A DNA stretch of 64,000 nt from Arenicola marina (lineage: Eukaryota > Annelida > Polychaeta > Arenicolidae). The notes below the pieces were generated by a model that was given only the letters and a program-made list of their open reading frames with translations, did no database searches and had not been told where the DNA came from. Every line of letters begins with the position of its first letter. The first letter of the stretch is position 1. Location: positions 35,024,254 through 35,088,253 of the forward strand of contig OZ025260.1 in the NCBI GenBank assembly GCA_964019135.1, in the 5' to 3' direction. The translations under genes were made by a program, and so were the position numbers. Positions 49,001 through 57,012 of the stretch are shown in pieces.

Positions 49001-50924
49001 GGGTCAGTGCCCTCCACCAGATACACAGGTATACAGGGTCTGTGTGCTCCACCAGATACACAGGTATACAAGTGTTGTGCCCTCCACCAAATACACAGGT
49101 ATACAGGGTCAGTGCCCTCCACCAAATACACAGGTATACAGGGTCAGTGCCCTCCACCAGATACACAGGTATACAGGGTCTTTGTGCTCCACCAGATTTA
49201 CAGGTATACAGGGTCAGTGCCCTCCACCAGATACACAGGTATACAGGGTCTGTGTGCTCCACCAGATACACAGGTATACAGGGTCTGTGTGCTCCACCAA
49301 ATACACAGGTATACAGGGTCAGTGCCCTCGACCAGATACACAGGTATACAGGGTCAGTGCCCTCCACCAAATACACAGGTATACAGGGTTAGTGCCCTCC
49401 ACCAGATACACAGGTATACAGGGTCAGTGCCCTCCACCAGATACACAGGTATACAGGGTCAGTGCCCTCCACCAGATACACAGGTATACAGGGTCTGTGT
49501 GCTCCACCAGATACACAGGTATACAGGGTCAGTGACCTCCACCAAATACACAGGTATACAGGGTCAGTGCCCTCCACCAGATACACAGGTATACAGGGTC
49601 AGTGCCCTCCACCAGATACACAGGTATACAGGGTCAGTGCCCTCCACCAGATACACAGGTATACAGGGTCAAGTGTCCTCCACCAGATACACAGGTATAC
49701 AGGGTCAGTGCCCTTCACCAGATACACCGGTATACAGGGTCTGTGTGCTCCACCAGATACACAGGTATACAGGGTCAGTGCCCTCCACCAAATACACAGG
49801 TATACAGGGTCAGTGCCCTCCACCAGATACACAGGTATACAGGGTCAGTGCCCTCCACCTGATACACAGGTATACAGGGTCTGTGTGCTCCACCGCATAC
49901 ACAGGTAAACAGGGTCTGTGTGCTCCACCAGATACACAGGTGTATAGGGTCAGTGCCCTCCACCAGATACACAGGTATACAGGGTCTGTGTGCTCCACCA
50001 GATACACAGGTATACAGGGTCTGTGTGCTCCACCAGATACACAGGTATACAGGGTCTGTGCTCCACCAGATACACAGGTATACAGGGTCAGTGTGCTCCA
50101 CCAGATACACAGGTATACAGGGTCTGTGCTCCACCAGATACTCTGGGCGTTGTAATAACTACGTTTTTTTAGGCTGTTTGTTTTATATACTTTGTAGTAC
50201 AATAAACTTTGTTAAACACTAAATTCGTTAAACGCTAAATTTTGTTAAACGATAAACTTTGTTAGACGCTAAACTTTGTTAAACGCTATACTAAACTTTA
50301 AAATACACTACGCTTTATTGTATGCACTTTGTAATACACTTCTCGTTGTTACGTACTGTCCATACACATGTGAGCTTTGTTTAACACAACTAGGACTGGA
50401 AAATTAATATATATTGCTAGCTGATACCACGGATGCATTGACAACGGAAATTGTAAAACATACAGCTGAGCATATGTTTTGCTAAACCCTCAACCTGGTT
50501 ATTTATTTGTAACGCATTATTACGCCCATTCACTCCCACCCCTGTCCTTCCTCACCCCCAGGGTTAGCGTGTTAGTAACGCATGTGGTTACGCCTGCCCC
50601 TCTTCCCCTCCCTCTCTCTCCTGCCTCACTCCCCCCCCCCCCCCTGGGTCCTCGCCCCTTCCCTCTTCCCTTCCTCTCCCCCACCCCCGCGGGGGTTATA
50701 GATTAGCGACGCAGTAAATGTGATCAATTATTCCCTCCCCCCTCAGGCAAGTGGTGATGATCCTGTCGCAGCTGGAGGGTAGCGGCGGTTACTCCATCAG
50801 CCACCGCCTCGTCCACCGCTGGTGGGCGACAGGCACCGGTCTGGGGGACTGGGCCCCAGGGGCCTGCCACGTGCCCGCCCTAACCCCGGAGGTCTACGCC
50901 CTGCACACCCCCAGGCCTCTGTGA
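24746..50924 (+). CDS. Calpain-15 (small optic lobes family), complete 13-exon gene
   Basis: This encodes an intracellular, non-classical cysteine protease. Thirteen exons join with consistent phases into 3468 coding bases, or 1155 residues. The N-terminal half carries seven RanBP2-type (CxxC-x10-CxxC) zinc fingers at about residues 10-33, 172-195, 247-271, 326-350, 386-409, 434-457 and 487-511; in this family they are linked to ubiquitin binding. The CysPc protease core starts at FVDDSFPP (about 574) and has Cys640 in GNCWFLSALAV, His804 in RHAYSILDV and Asn824 in [11 protein letters not shown], so the catalytic triad is intact. The C-terminal SOL homology region (about 900-1155) replaces the usual C2/EF-hand tail and ends [12 protein letters not shown]. 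It is close in length to vertebrate CAPN15 and shorter than fly SOL. The start [10 protein letters not shown] resembles fly SOL and fits an N-myristoylation signal. About 12 kb of the gene is intronic minisatellite. Confidence 0.97.
25015..27577 (+). other. calpain-15 intron 1
   Basis: 2563 bp with no minisatellite at its donor. A TA run lies at 26276-26292. A repeat segment near 26590-26700 (TTGGTTGTTAGCACT and GGAAAAGCTGAGGG) is shared with about 23950-24010 upstream. Words such as AGCAGATCAGTAGCGGTACG, GATCTGCTACTGCCTAA and GATCTGTTACTGCCTAA recur at 25770-25980. The intron ends in a pyrimidine-rich TTTATTTTTCCAG. Confidence 0.7.
25061..25066 (+). terminator. Candidate intronic polyadenylation signal
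   Basis: AATAAA lies ten bases after the stop codon (25049-25051) that closes the read-through of exon 1 into intron 1, and it is followed by a GT-rich stretch, TGATGTGATG. Use of this site would yield a 101-residue protein with only zinc finger 1. This is inferred from position alone. Confidence 0.3.
27578..29015 (+). CDS. calpain-15 coding exon 2 (zinc fingers 2-7)
   Basis: 1438 bp. It carries six RanBP2-type fingers, beginning [50 protein letters not shown] and [10 protein letters not shown], separated by low-complexity S/T/G linkers. The exon ends ...[10 protein letters not shown]. The donor GGTG|GTGAGT is preferred over the alternative three bases upstream because it keeps the usual spacing CR-x6-FVDDSFPP. 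Codon use is GC-richer in the second half than in the first. Confidence 0.93.
29400..29614 (+). CDS. calpain-15 coding exon 3 (protease core start)
   Basis: It encodes [16 protein letters not shown] through to GILGNCW, including catalytic Cys640 (codon 29610-29612). The donor GCTG|GTCAGT splits the tryptophan codon. Intron 3 (29615-30932) holds a SINE. Confidence 0.93.
29885..30085 (+). mobile_element. tRNA-derived SINE in calpain-15 intron 3
   Basis: The tRNA-like head (CCGTAGCTCACTTAGCGACG and GACCCGCGTTCAATTCTC) matches pol III A- and B-box positions. It is followed by the shared tail (ACGTTCCTTGGCCATGTG and GGTGGCATAAAACCCCAATT). A second partial head may lie at 30170-30240. Orientation is the same as the gene. 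Confidence 0.55.
30825..30905 (+). repeat. CCACGTGT short tandem cluster before exon 4
   Basis: Four to five variants of CCACGTGT or CAACGCGTG occur within about 80 bases, immediately upstream of the pyrimidine tract of exon 4. CACGTG is an E-box core, but the location inside an intron next to an acceptor makes a simple short tandem repeat as likely as a regulatory cluster. Confidence 0.45.
30933..31116 (+). CDS. calpain-15 coding exon 4
   Basis: It encodes [18 protein letters not shown] through [19 protein letters not shown], in strong agreement with the family. The donor CACAG|GTGGGT is the seed of the 42-bp array that follows: the last 16 bases of the exon are the start of the first repeat unit. 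Confidence 0.95.
31101..33996. repeat. 42-bp minisatellite in calpain-15 intron 4, about 68 copies
   Basis: The typical unit combines GTCTGTCGTCGTGGACGGAG with GATGGGTGGGTGTGGTGTGG. Unit spacing of 42 bp is already kept between exon 4's final CCTCGTGTAC (31101) and the next CCTCGTGT (31143); a further CAGGTG copy follows at about 31184-31202. The first units retain donor-like CAGGTG, while the bulk units carry GGATGGGTG or GGATGAGTG. The G-rich strand is the sense strand. Because 42 is a multiple of three, both strands stay open for about 1000 codons; these are not genes. Confidence 0.97.
34422..34569 (+). CDS. calpain-15 coding exon 5
   Basis: It encodes [20 protein letters not shown] then [19 protein letters not shown], a conserved helical part of the protease core. 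Donor CAAG|GTACGT, phase 1. Confidence 0.95.
34819..35578. mobile_element. TTAA-flanked MITE family A in calpain-15 intron 5
   Basis: 760 bp from TTAAGGTAGATGCATAG to GAACCTCCTTAA. It is the longest copy of the family and shares its interior with 22420-23107 and both ends with 11374-11950. No coding capacity was seen. A C run lies at 35322-35335. Confidence 0.75.
36043..37330. repeat. 69-bp minisatellite in calpain-15 intron 5, about 18.7 copies
   Basis: The unit contains CCTAGAACCGTCGTTGCG, CATGCGGTGCGCTGTTGCAG and CCGCCGGAGGCCTGCCGTCG. Copies differ at a few recurring positions (GTC/GCC, TTC/TTT). The length is a multiple of three and no unit has a stop, so three strands and frames stay open for more than 430 codons without being genes. 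The array ends in an inverted part-unit (ACCGCATGAACACGCAACGG, about 37357-37376), then two copies of a 34-bp unit. Confidence 0.96.
37819..37891 (+). CDS. calpain-15 coding exon 6
   Basis: A 73-bp exon encoding [20 protein letters not shown] then SRES. The DTDLIWAxLLSSxE motif is conserved in calpain-15. Acceptor TTTTGAAG, donor AAA|GTGAGT. It is short but needed for phase and for family alignment. Confidence 0.88.
38213..38570 (+). mobile_element. tRNA-derived SINE with a triplicated head, intron 6
   Basis: The tRNA-like head GGCCTCCCTGGTGTAGTGG followed by TTAGCGCACTATACCGCAG is present in three tandem copies of about 55-58 bp (38213, 38267, 38321) before a fourth, full head with the B-box-like GTGGCTTCGAATACAGG. 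The shared SINE tail follows, ending GGCATAAAACACCAATTC. Repeated A boxes in one SINE are unusual. Confidence 0.65.
38751..38876 (+). CDS. calpain-15 coding exon 7 (catalytic His)
   Basis: It encodes [19 protein letters not shown] then [19 protein letters not shown], including catalytic His804 (codon 38833-38835). The donor TTCAG|GTAGAG is followed eight bases later by a fold-back element. Confidence 0.95.
38885..39202. mobile_element. Fold-back element with 64-bp arms at the start of intron 7
   Basis: The left arm (38885-38948, starting CTAGCTCTGATATCAAAACC) and the right arm (39139-39202) are inverted repeats matching at about 61 of 64 positions. The 190-bp centre is unique. No clear target duplication is visible. 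It begins nine bases from the exon 7 boundary, so in pre-mRNA it would form a long stem right next to the donor. Confidence 0.85.
39836..39997 (+). CDS. calpain-15 coding exon 8 (catalytic Asn)
   Basis: It encodes [19 protein letters not shown] through [15 protein letters not shown], with Asn824 at 39852-39854. The donor ATGAT|GTCAGT was chosen because it restores phase with YFDAIDICK in exon 9. Confidence 0.94.
40058..40236. repeat. About 30-bp degenerate tandem repeat in intron 8
   Basis: Six to seven AT-rich units built on AAATTAGTCGGATTTTAC with ATTAATTAGT spacers. Copies are diverged, so the array is older than the other arrays in this gene. Confidence 0.85.
40516..40677 (+). CDS. calpain-15 coding exon 9
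   Basis: It encodes [19 protein letters not shown] through [11 protein letters not shown], where the protease core passes into the C-terminal region. The donor GCCAG|GTGAGT and the preceding 25 bases are repeated downstream. Confidence 0.94.
40651..40800. repeat. Exon 9 end and donor in three tandem copies
   Basis: Copies begin at 40652 (in the exon), 40703 and 40760. Each has CTGGGTCTCTTCCAG-like sequence; copy 2 repeats GAGGGCGCCAG|GTGAGG exactly with a donor, while copy 3 is diverged (CCACAGAGGACGCGAG). The CTCTTCCAG inside each copy can also read as a splice acceptor, so copy 2 contains a potential 11-base microexon. Confidence 0.9.
41323..41519 (+). CDS. calpain-15 coding exon 10
   Basis: It encodes [20 protein letters not shown] through [19 protein letters not shown] and NLG. 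The donor CCTGG|GTGAGT and the last 42 bases of the exon form the first unit of a 65-bp array. Which copy of the donor is used cannot be told from sequence; the first is consistent with phase and family length. Confidence 0.95.
41478..43490. repeat. 65-bp array made of exon 10 end plus its donor, about 25 copies
   Basis: Each unit starts AGTACACCGTAGTCTGCATG, continues with the exon codons for AYNHWNL, then GGTGAGTCGATTGGTGGTAT. The copy at 41478 lies in the exon; intronic copies follow at 65-bp steps to 42083. After an insertion the array resumes at 42428 and ends at 43490 with a diverged last unit. Copies are almost identical, so the expansion is recent. The junction TTTAAAG|TACACC in each unit is a weak acceptor at best. 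Confidence 0.97.
42084..42427. other. 344-bp insertion inside the 65-bp array, with hairpin
   Basis: Unique sequence breaks one repeat unit after GTAGTCTGCATG and rejoins at AAGTCGATTGGTGG, with about 25 bp of a unit missing. Near its right end, 42369-42421 forms a hairpin: ACTGTGGCTGTAGAC pairs with GTCTACAGCCACAGT, extended by GGGC/GCCC. The origin is unknown; no terminal repeats or coding were seen. Confidence 0.6.
43857..43993 (+). CDS. calpain-15 coding exon 11
   Basis: It encodes [20 protein letters not shown] through [16 protein letters not shown], part of the SOL homology region. Donor ACGAG|GTGGGT, phase 0. Confidence 0.94.
43997..45390. repeat. 35-bp minisatellite in calpain-15 intron 11, about 40 copies
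   Basis: The unit runs GACCGCCTTATACCACAGGC then TGTACTCAGCCAAGG. It begins three bases after the exon 11 donor, but I see no convincing copy of exon or donor sequence in the unit. Variants (CATAGG, CAGGCAAGG, GGCCG) are interspersed. It has the same period as the array in intron 12 but a different sequence. Confidence 0.96.
45735..45913 (+). CDS. calpain-15 coding exon 12
   Basis: It encodes [20 protein letters not shown] through [19 protein letters not shown] and DSIPPLHR, a highly conserved part of the SOL homology region. The donor ACACAG|GTATAC is the core of the following repeat. Confidence 0.96.
45910..50137. repeat. 35-bp minisatellite carrying the exon 12 donor, about 120 copies
   Basis: The unit is ACAGGTATACAGGGTCTGTG followed by TGCTCCACCAGATAC. 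The ACAG|GT at 45910 is the real exon-intron boundary, and the next copy lies exactly 35 bp on (45945). Almost every unit keeps CAG|GTATAC. Higher-order structure is clear: a run starting near 48031 reappears at 48941, 910 bp or 26 units away, and the rare CACCGCATACACAGGTAAAC unit occurs near 48665 and 49893. Long open frames in all phases are artefacts. Confidence 0.97.
50138..50746 (+). other. End of calpain-15 intron 12
   Basis: It contains a short degenerate repeat of AAACTTTGTTAAACGCTA at 50195-50310, then pyrimidine-rich sequence with C runs leading into CCCCCCTCAG, the acceptor of exon 13. Confidence 0.7.
50747..50924 (+). CDS. calpain-15 coding exon 13 (C terminus and stop)
   Basis: It encodes [20 protein letters not shown] through [20 protein letters not shown], then TGA at 50922-50924. 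The TPEV-x-x-LHxPRPL ending is a family hallmark, so the C terminus is complete. Confidence 0.95.
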
Positions 50925-53128
50925 CCGGCCCGTCGTCATGGAGACGCGAGTCCCGCACCCGTCCAAGGCCTTGGACGACGACAGTGAGACTCCACTGCTA
51001 TAGCCGAGCAGTGGGTGTGTTTTTATTGCCAGGACTTCTTTGTGATATATTCTATTACTCAAGAGTGGTGAACAACAGTCGTACAGAGAGCGTACACCCG
51101 TGATCCTGACAGTCTCCACCGTCATGACAACAGTCGTATTGTACCGTCGTCACCTCAGAGAACGAACATCCGTAGGCTAGAAAGTGTACACCAGTGCATG
51201 TTGAACAACAGTTGTGTTGCATGGCCGTCACCTTGAATGTTTACAGCATCATTGCATGTTTACACCATAATGGCATGTTTACACTACCATTGCATGTTTG
51301 CACCATACAGTCGAATTACATATAGTCACGAATTACATATAGACGACTGACATTGTAAAAGTTTGGTCTGGACAGTGTACACTATGATCAGTGTCATAAC
51401 GTATGGGATTATCTCGGTATGATATACTGTATATCACTCGTGTTGTGTAGTCTTTTCCGCTGAGAGCGCACATCCTATGTCATAAAAGTGTTCATTGTCA
51501 TAGCATGTCGACAGACAGCTGTTTTGCATAACCGTCACCCTGGAAATGTACACGAGTATCTTGCGTTGTTTTGTATCGCATTGCATTCACCTCTGGGGGT
51601 GTACGTGCCGAAAGTGTACACCTTCATTTTTCCCGCCGACGTTTCATATAATTTAAAGCAAGGTTGCGTTGTAACGCGTGTTCATGCATTGCAGTTTGAT
51701 GCTCGCCCTGGAATGCTGGCCGTATGATTAAACTAGACGGTAGCCTAGATCCGGTGGTTTTAAGGATGTGAGAGTTTGACTATATATACATATATATTTA
51801 TTTATATATCGTCATGCTCTCACGTATATATAATATAGTGTCACAGAGCGTGTGACTAAAAGAACACAGAATCTATTTAGAAAATATTGCAGCACTTCAA
51901 TGCTTGTATTCCCTTTGTGATTTGTGACCGCTGAAAGCTATATAGACCACCTCTCATGACCCTGGCAGCGTTTAGTTTTGTTCGCCATATGCAAGTTTCG
52001 TAGGTTAATCCTTATTGCCATGTTCCTCGTCGCCGCGACGTATGATATGCAAACCCGTGTCCTATTGCTCGTTTGACACTTTATAAGTATGAACATGTTT
52101 TTACATTTATGCAGAAATGGAAGTTGATTTGCCTGTGACTCATTCCACCATGTAAAGTATTGTGATGTTTTGATCGACATGTCTGAGGTGTTGTTACCTT
52201 TATTATCGTCCGAACATCTGTATTATCGCCCAAACACGTTAAAGACTAATGTCATTGTTCTAGAATCCCGTCGAACGTGTGTTAAGAATTGACCCCATGC
52301 GGTGTTTTAGGCCACATTTGTGCACATACAGATCAATCAAGGCTGGCTACAGGCAATGTTAAAGATCAATTTGAAGTGGTCAGGCGCACGGGCTTTGAAC
52401 CCACAACCGGTTAATCTGCGATAAGGAACGCCATCTGTCAACCACGTCGCCCCTCCCGCCCTCCGCCCCTAAAATAACAAAACCAAAAAAAAAACGGAAC
52501 TGAATCTGGCCATTGGGTCTACAAACTTGTTTGTACGAAGCCATGGTGCGGATTAGCCATATGTGCACAATTGTGGCTTAAAACGCCAATATACCCCACA
52601 TTTTCGAGAAATATGGAATTGATCTGTTACAGTGATACTTGTAAAAAACTGTTCTTGTGCCACGAGTTTGTACCAGTTCATCAACACTTCTCTGTTTATA
52701 TATTACGTTTGTGTCACTGATTTTGTTTGTGACAGAGAGCGCATTCCCTGTAGTCACATATTTAGTTGTTATGATTCTGTTTTATTGGCTTGTTGAGCAA
52801 TAACTTGTTTTTATTATCGGTAAACTGTTTGTTCGCGTTTGTAATAGATGGAGAGACATACTCTTTGTTTGCAAATATCATTAGCTGTCGGTATTAGTGG
52901 TACATCTGAATGTGTCCAACTAAAAAAGGTATTTTGTAACTATATAAGCGAAATGGATCTACGTTACATCCGATCAGTGGTATCATCTAGGGCTCTACTC
53001 AAGAAATATAGATTATTCAATGTTACACAATATCGACTGAATGTTACTGGTTTCAGCTAGCCTCCGCAGTATTATTATTCATTGCTAACCATTGACCGTA
53101 CGCGTTCACGTTACAGTAATAGGTTCCA
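50925..53128 (+). other. 3' flank / likely 3' UTR of calpain-15
   Basis: No coding signal is visible. Candidate poly(A) signals are ATTAAA at 51727-51732 and, much further on, AATAAA at 54619-54624; I cannot tell which is used. Words of the type GTTTACACCAT-ATTGCATGTTT recur at 51235-51300. A minus-strand SINE lies at 52285-52460. Confidence 0.4.
52285..52460 (-). mobile_element. tRNA-derived SINE, minus strand
   Basis: On the minus strand the head reads CGTGGTTGACAGATGGCG and the B box GGGTTCAAAGCCC, followed by the shared tail (TATGTGCACAAATGTGGCC then TAAAACACCGC). A plus-strand tail of the same type lies close by at 52540-52600, so two SINEs of opposite orientation are neighbours. Confidence 0.55.
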
Positions 53129-53522
53129 GGGGCCGTATTGATAACCCCTTCGTATGTTGCGCACGAAAAGTCCATTTGCGTCTTAGCCTCACCAGCTCGT
53201 TGTAGTGGGGCTCATGATTAAGAAATCCTCTTTAGCATAATTTTAGCCCTTTCGTAATTCAGAAATTCCACTTCTTGGGTGACTACTTATCTATTTTGAA
53301 CCCGATAATCGCTCGAAAAATCTTCCACATAGCGTTTAGTGGCGTAGCCTAAGTGGCGGAAATGAATACGGCCCCTCATTATCGCCACTTACGCTTAAGA
53401 AAGTGCTAAGATTATATTGAAGAGGGTTTCGTAATCATGAACGCAACACAACGAGCTGGTGAGGCTGAGACGAAAATGCACTTTTCGTGCGTAACTTACG
53501 AGGGGATTATGAATACGGCCCC
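53129..53522. mobile_element. Long-inverted-repeat element (394 bp)
   Basis: The left end GGGGCCGTATTGATAACCCC and the right end TTATGAATACGGCCCC are the tips of inverted arms that match for about 80 bases, including GCACGAAAAGT and TAGCCTCACCAGCTCGTTGT (right arm: CAGCCTCACC). An extra GAATACGGCCCC lies inside at about 53368. No coding capacity. The superfamily is not assigned; no convincing target duplication is visible. Confidence 0.75.
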
Positions 53523-53559
53523 AGGCCATTTGTGATATATATTCTCCGTTGAAAAGTTC

Positions 53560-53735
53560 GGTGCCTCCCTGGTGTAATGGATAGCGCACTAGACCGCAGG
53601 TCCTGGGTTCGAATCCAGGCTTTGGGCACCGAATCTGGTGCACGTTTTATATTTTCATTCTTCATCGTCGCGGGATGTTCCTTGGCCCAATTTGCTGTAC
53701 ACAAAAGGATCCTAAAACAGCAACAATTCAGTTTG
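53560..53735 (+). mobile_element. tRNA-derived SINE
   Basis: The best preserved head in the window: GTGCCTCCCTGGTGTAATGG, then GGTTCGAATCC as a near-perfect B box. Anticodon-arm pairing is lost and the acceptor stem pairs only partly, so it is not a tRNA gene. The tail contains GATGTTCCTTGGCCCAATTT and CCTAAAACAGCAAC. Confidence 0.65.
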
Positions 53736-54618
53736 TTTCTGTTGAAAAGGATGCCGAGCCCAACGGTCGACTTGAGCTGGACAAGTTAATGAGCCTCAAA
53801 CCTTAGTCATTTCCCTTGTAATACAACTATGGCTGGATTCACTCACGTTTTCTTCGCGTCGCCACCATATAGTTTTATATTCAAACGGCGGATGTAAACT
53901 GGAGAGTCACTACACGGTAGCCATCGGATGACTACCGTGTAGTGTCTGCCGAACGACCAGTTGTACATCTAGAACATCTCGTACGAACAACATATCTGAC
54001 TAGATGGCATTTATATATATCCTATCGTCTGTTTTCTTTTGGTTTAAGCCTTCCTGTTGGAAATGTTCTATTACAAATATGTCAGTTTGCCCTTAACGTG
54101 TTGACATTTTTTTTTTTTAAGATTACCAATGTGGCATTCAGTACATGTACTAATAGGTAATAACTGATTTACATGCCAATATTGCGCAACTGTAAGTATA
54201 GGAGGTACTAATAATTAGCTTACCTGGTATTTTTATTTCAGATAAACAGTTTTTATCGCCATCCATATGGAGTATTATATTAATTTTATTCATGTGCATG
54301 GAGACACGAGATATTTAGATACGGGCTTTTAAGACCTTTAGTGGTACTGGCCTACTCCCCTGTACTGGTCGGTTGCTATGAGAAGGGCTTTTTACCCAGT
54401 GAAGGTGTCCCATCGCGCCATTGGGGTAGCCCCGAACTCATATAGTCATATTGGCTTCTACTGGGTTTAATGAAATCTGGCAGATTATTTCAACATTATG
54501 ATAAAAGATTATAAAAGATAATCTTTCTGGGTATTTTTTATCGGTAATGGAACTAAAGTACAAATGACCTTCAGTGTGAAACTGGTGTGGACATCGTTCT
54601 CTTTATTTACATTGTTGC

Positions 54619-54624
54619 AATAAA
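54619..54624 (+). terminator. Candidate distal poly(A) signal for calpain-15
   Basis: AATAAA, 3.7 kb after the stop codon and on the gene's strand. It would imply a long 3' UTR containing SINEs. The nearer variant ATTAAA at 51727 is an alternative. Confidence 0.2.
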
Positions 54625-54689
54625 TCACGCTTCGTGATCAATGTCAAGTGTTCCTTGAATGTAGACACCGTGGCGCCACTACAAGAATG

Positions 54690-54885
54690 GAACGAGAGAG
54701 ACTACCTTGCTCAGTTTGTAAGCACACCACTGAGCTGCACATCAACAGGTCGTGGGTTCGCGCCCTGGTACCTGCGTATAAGGCACGTTTTAACCAACTC
54801 CGCGTCATTGTCCCGGGAGGTTTCTTAGCCCAGTTTAGCCTGTAATATACCCCAAATTGGTCTGAAACACCGACATTTTATTACA
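54690..54885 (+). mobile_element. tRNA-derived SINE
   Basis: The head has TTGCTCAGTTTGTAAGCAC as A-box region and GGTCGTGGGTTCGCGCCC as B-box region. The tail has CATTGTCCCGGGAGGTTTCT, TAGCCCAGTTTAGCC and TCTGAAACACCGAC, matching the other SINEs of the window. Confidence 0.55.
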
Positions 54886-54889
54886 CGGA

Positions 54890-55568
54890 GATGATATTTT
54901 ATGTGCAATTAGTCTCAGAAAGTGTGTAGACGGACTCGGTGTTCACACCAGTTTAGCAAAACTGACTATAAATGTACGGATAAAGAAAGCGACAAACAAA
55001 CATTTATTCTTGAGGTTTCGCACATGCCAATAAGAATAAATACAAAATTAATCACTTACAAATTGAAAATTTCGCAGATAGATGGATGAACAGAGAACAT
55101 ACTGATTCACTTGTACAAAGTATTTTTATTAAAGATATCACTCATCAAATAACATACCAAGTAACTGTACCAAGATTATTAGCCAATCGTATATTGCATC
55201 GTAAAAAAAACCAAGAGACGTTTTGTTCCTCACAATAAGGCATCAAAGAAATGAAAGAGGATACCTTTGACAGAACTGCGACAGTTGTACAGCAAAGATT
55301 CACAAAGACATATTATATTCCAATGTAAAATAAAGCATTGCCTGTTACGATATGCTGTTCTCTTCAGTAGTGCATTCGTTTTTAACTCTGTCATCACAGG
55401 CATATAAACGGGTTGAGTATATCAATAGTGGCGAGAATATTCGATCGATTCATTCCAGTACCTAAGCAATCACATGCCTACATCTGTCAAGCATTTTTTC
55501 TCCGTGATGGGCGGCATTCACCAGACCCCAGTAAATGGTATATCTCAATGCATTATTACATATTGATG
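54890..55568. other. Intergenic between converging genes
   Basis: AT-rich sequence with no recognisable gene or element. It separates the calpain-15 3' flank from the 3' end of the minus-strand E2-like gene. Confidence 0.4.
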
Positions 55569-55574
55569 TTTATT
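55569..55574 (-). terminator. Candidate poly(A) signal of the E2-like gene
   Basis: TTTATT on the plus strand is AATAAA on the minus strand, about 145 bases after the stop codon at 55718-55720. Confidence 0.45.
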
Positions 55575-55717
55575 TACAATGATCAGCAGCTCTTAACTTA
55601 TGCACCAAACACAAAACAATAACATGGAAGACTAGAAGTGCCGGAAATTATATTCTGCATTGATGTTGATATATATATATATATTTCTTTTTGGCTACAC
55701 GTTCGTCACACATGCTG

Positions 55718-57012
55718 TCAACTTGTCAGGTTGCCCGTATCAGAGAGCAATGAGGTCAGTAGGTCAGTAAATGTGTCCAGACCCCTGTCGCCACTGACGA
55801 ATACACGGGGAATGTAATCCATCAGTTTACTATACTTCGCAGGAGAAAAGTTTTCCAGTTCATTGGCGCGAGTCCCGACGGCTGGCTCCGCCCGAGCGTC
55901 CAGCTTGTCCAGTTTGGACTCTTGTCTGAGCACCAGTCCCAGTACAGCCTGGGGCTCGCTCATCCCAGCCGCTTCACCGCCATGTCCCTCGGCCACACCA
56001 TCCGTATCTACGACTTGAACTTCATCGGCGCATGCCTCGCATGTGTCGGAAGCGGCATTGTTGTTGTCTGCACCATTTGCGGGGTTAGCTTCCCGATCAC
56101 CTTCCCCCTTCTCCTCCTCCTCCTCCACCACTTTCAAAGTCTCCACCTTCTTCAAGATGACGGACAGCGCCACTTGCATCTCCTCTGTGGAGAATTCCCC
56201 ACCGGCGCAGTTTTCTGTAAACTCTTCTTCTTCCACACTTTCGCCTTTCAGGGACGTATCCACGTTACCCTTAAAGTCGTCCTCATCCATATCTGGTGAG
56301 AAATAGGGAGACAAGGGATCCTCCAGGTTGGGATTATACAACAGGAATAAAATTCCTTGTATGACATCTTCCAAGCCGAAGTTCTCTTGCCAGTCGTCGA
56401 ACAGACTCAAACACACATTGTACTCCTCGCAGGTGGGGTCGATATTAGGGTGATAAATGCGTGTTAGGCAGTTCACTTGTGGAGCATTTTTAGGGTAGTT
56501 GTTGTCCAATTTAATCTGAAATAATACAGAATGTTCTATGATTAGAAACAATAATATTTCTACATCCACTTTTGTAAACTTCTATAAATCATATTTTTTA
56601 TATTTAATTGTCAATATTACTAGTGTTATTATTTTATCAACTAGTCTATAACTGGTGACACTACCTATATTTCCTCATTCTAACATCTTTATTGATCAAA
56701 ATTCTATATTTGCCCTTCCCGTTATATGCAATAAGTATATACGGTTAGATATACCTCATATATATTACATCATCCAAGCTGCTAAAAAAAACATAAACTA
56801 CAAAAAAAGTTCCTTTGATACTGGTGAGAAGCTTTAATTACCTCAAAGTCAAACTTTCCCCCTTGATAAGGTCCTTCCTTGGGTCTGATTTCAATGACAA
56901 CTCTCTGCATGTGATCTTCATCCCATTCAACAATTGCAGCTTGGTTGTCTGTGAAGCTCTGGATACTTCTCAGGCAACGCTGGAAGTCCCGCATCAATTT
57001 CTTTGTCACCAT
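55718..57012 (-). CDS. Divergent ubiquitin-like-conjugating E2 enzyme with acidic tail
   Basis: Two coding exons (57012-56842 and 56515-55718) join in phase 0 to give 322 residues. The first 155 or so form a UBC fold: an N-terminal helix (MVTKKLMRDFQRCL), EGPYQGGKFDFEIKLDNNYP, the HPN motif at 79-81 (YHPNID) and a candidate catalytic Cys92 in NVCLSLFDDW, followed by NPNLEDPLSPYF. The YQGGKF and CLT-x-x-YHPNID motifs are nearest to the NEDD8 E2s (UBE2M/UBE2F), but the HPN-to-Cys spacing is three residues longer and the UBE2M N-terminal extension is absent. A roughly 170-residue tail is acidic (ESVEEEEF, VVEEEEEKGEGD) and then low-complexity. Activity is not proven. The start ATG is nine bases inside the exon, implying an upstream non-coding exon; an upstream coding exon cannot be excluded. 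Confidence 0.8.
56516..56841 (-). other. Intron of the E2-like gene
   Basis: 326-bp AT-rich intron on the minus strand. Donor TTGAG|GTAATT at 56842/56841, acceptor ATTTCAG|ATTAAA at 56516/56515. Both exon ends are in phase 0 and the join gives KFDFEIKLDN, the expected UBC strand. Confidence 0.85.

Noticed and set aside
45925-50160. Frames up to about 900 codons repeating [12 protein letters not shown] or similar
   Set aside because: The 35-bp unit is free of stops in all phases, and the frames run through an intron. All three phases are open at once, which real coding sequence would not show.
53561-53632. tRNA gene
   Set aside because: A and B boxes are present, but the anticodon arm and variable region do not fold and the acceptor stem is incomplete; the SINE tail follows. 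It is a SINE head.
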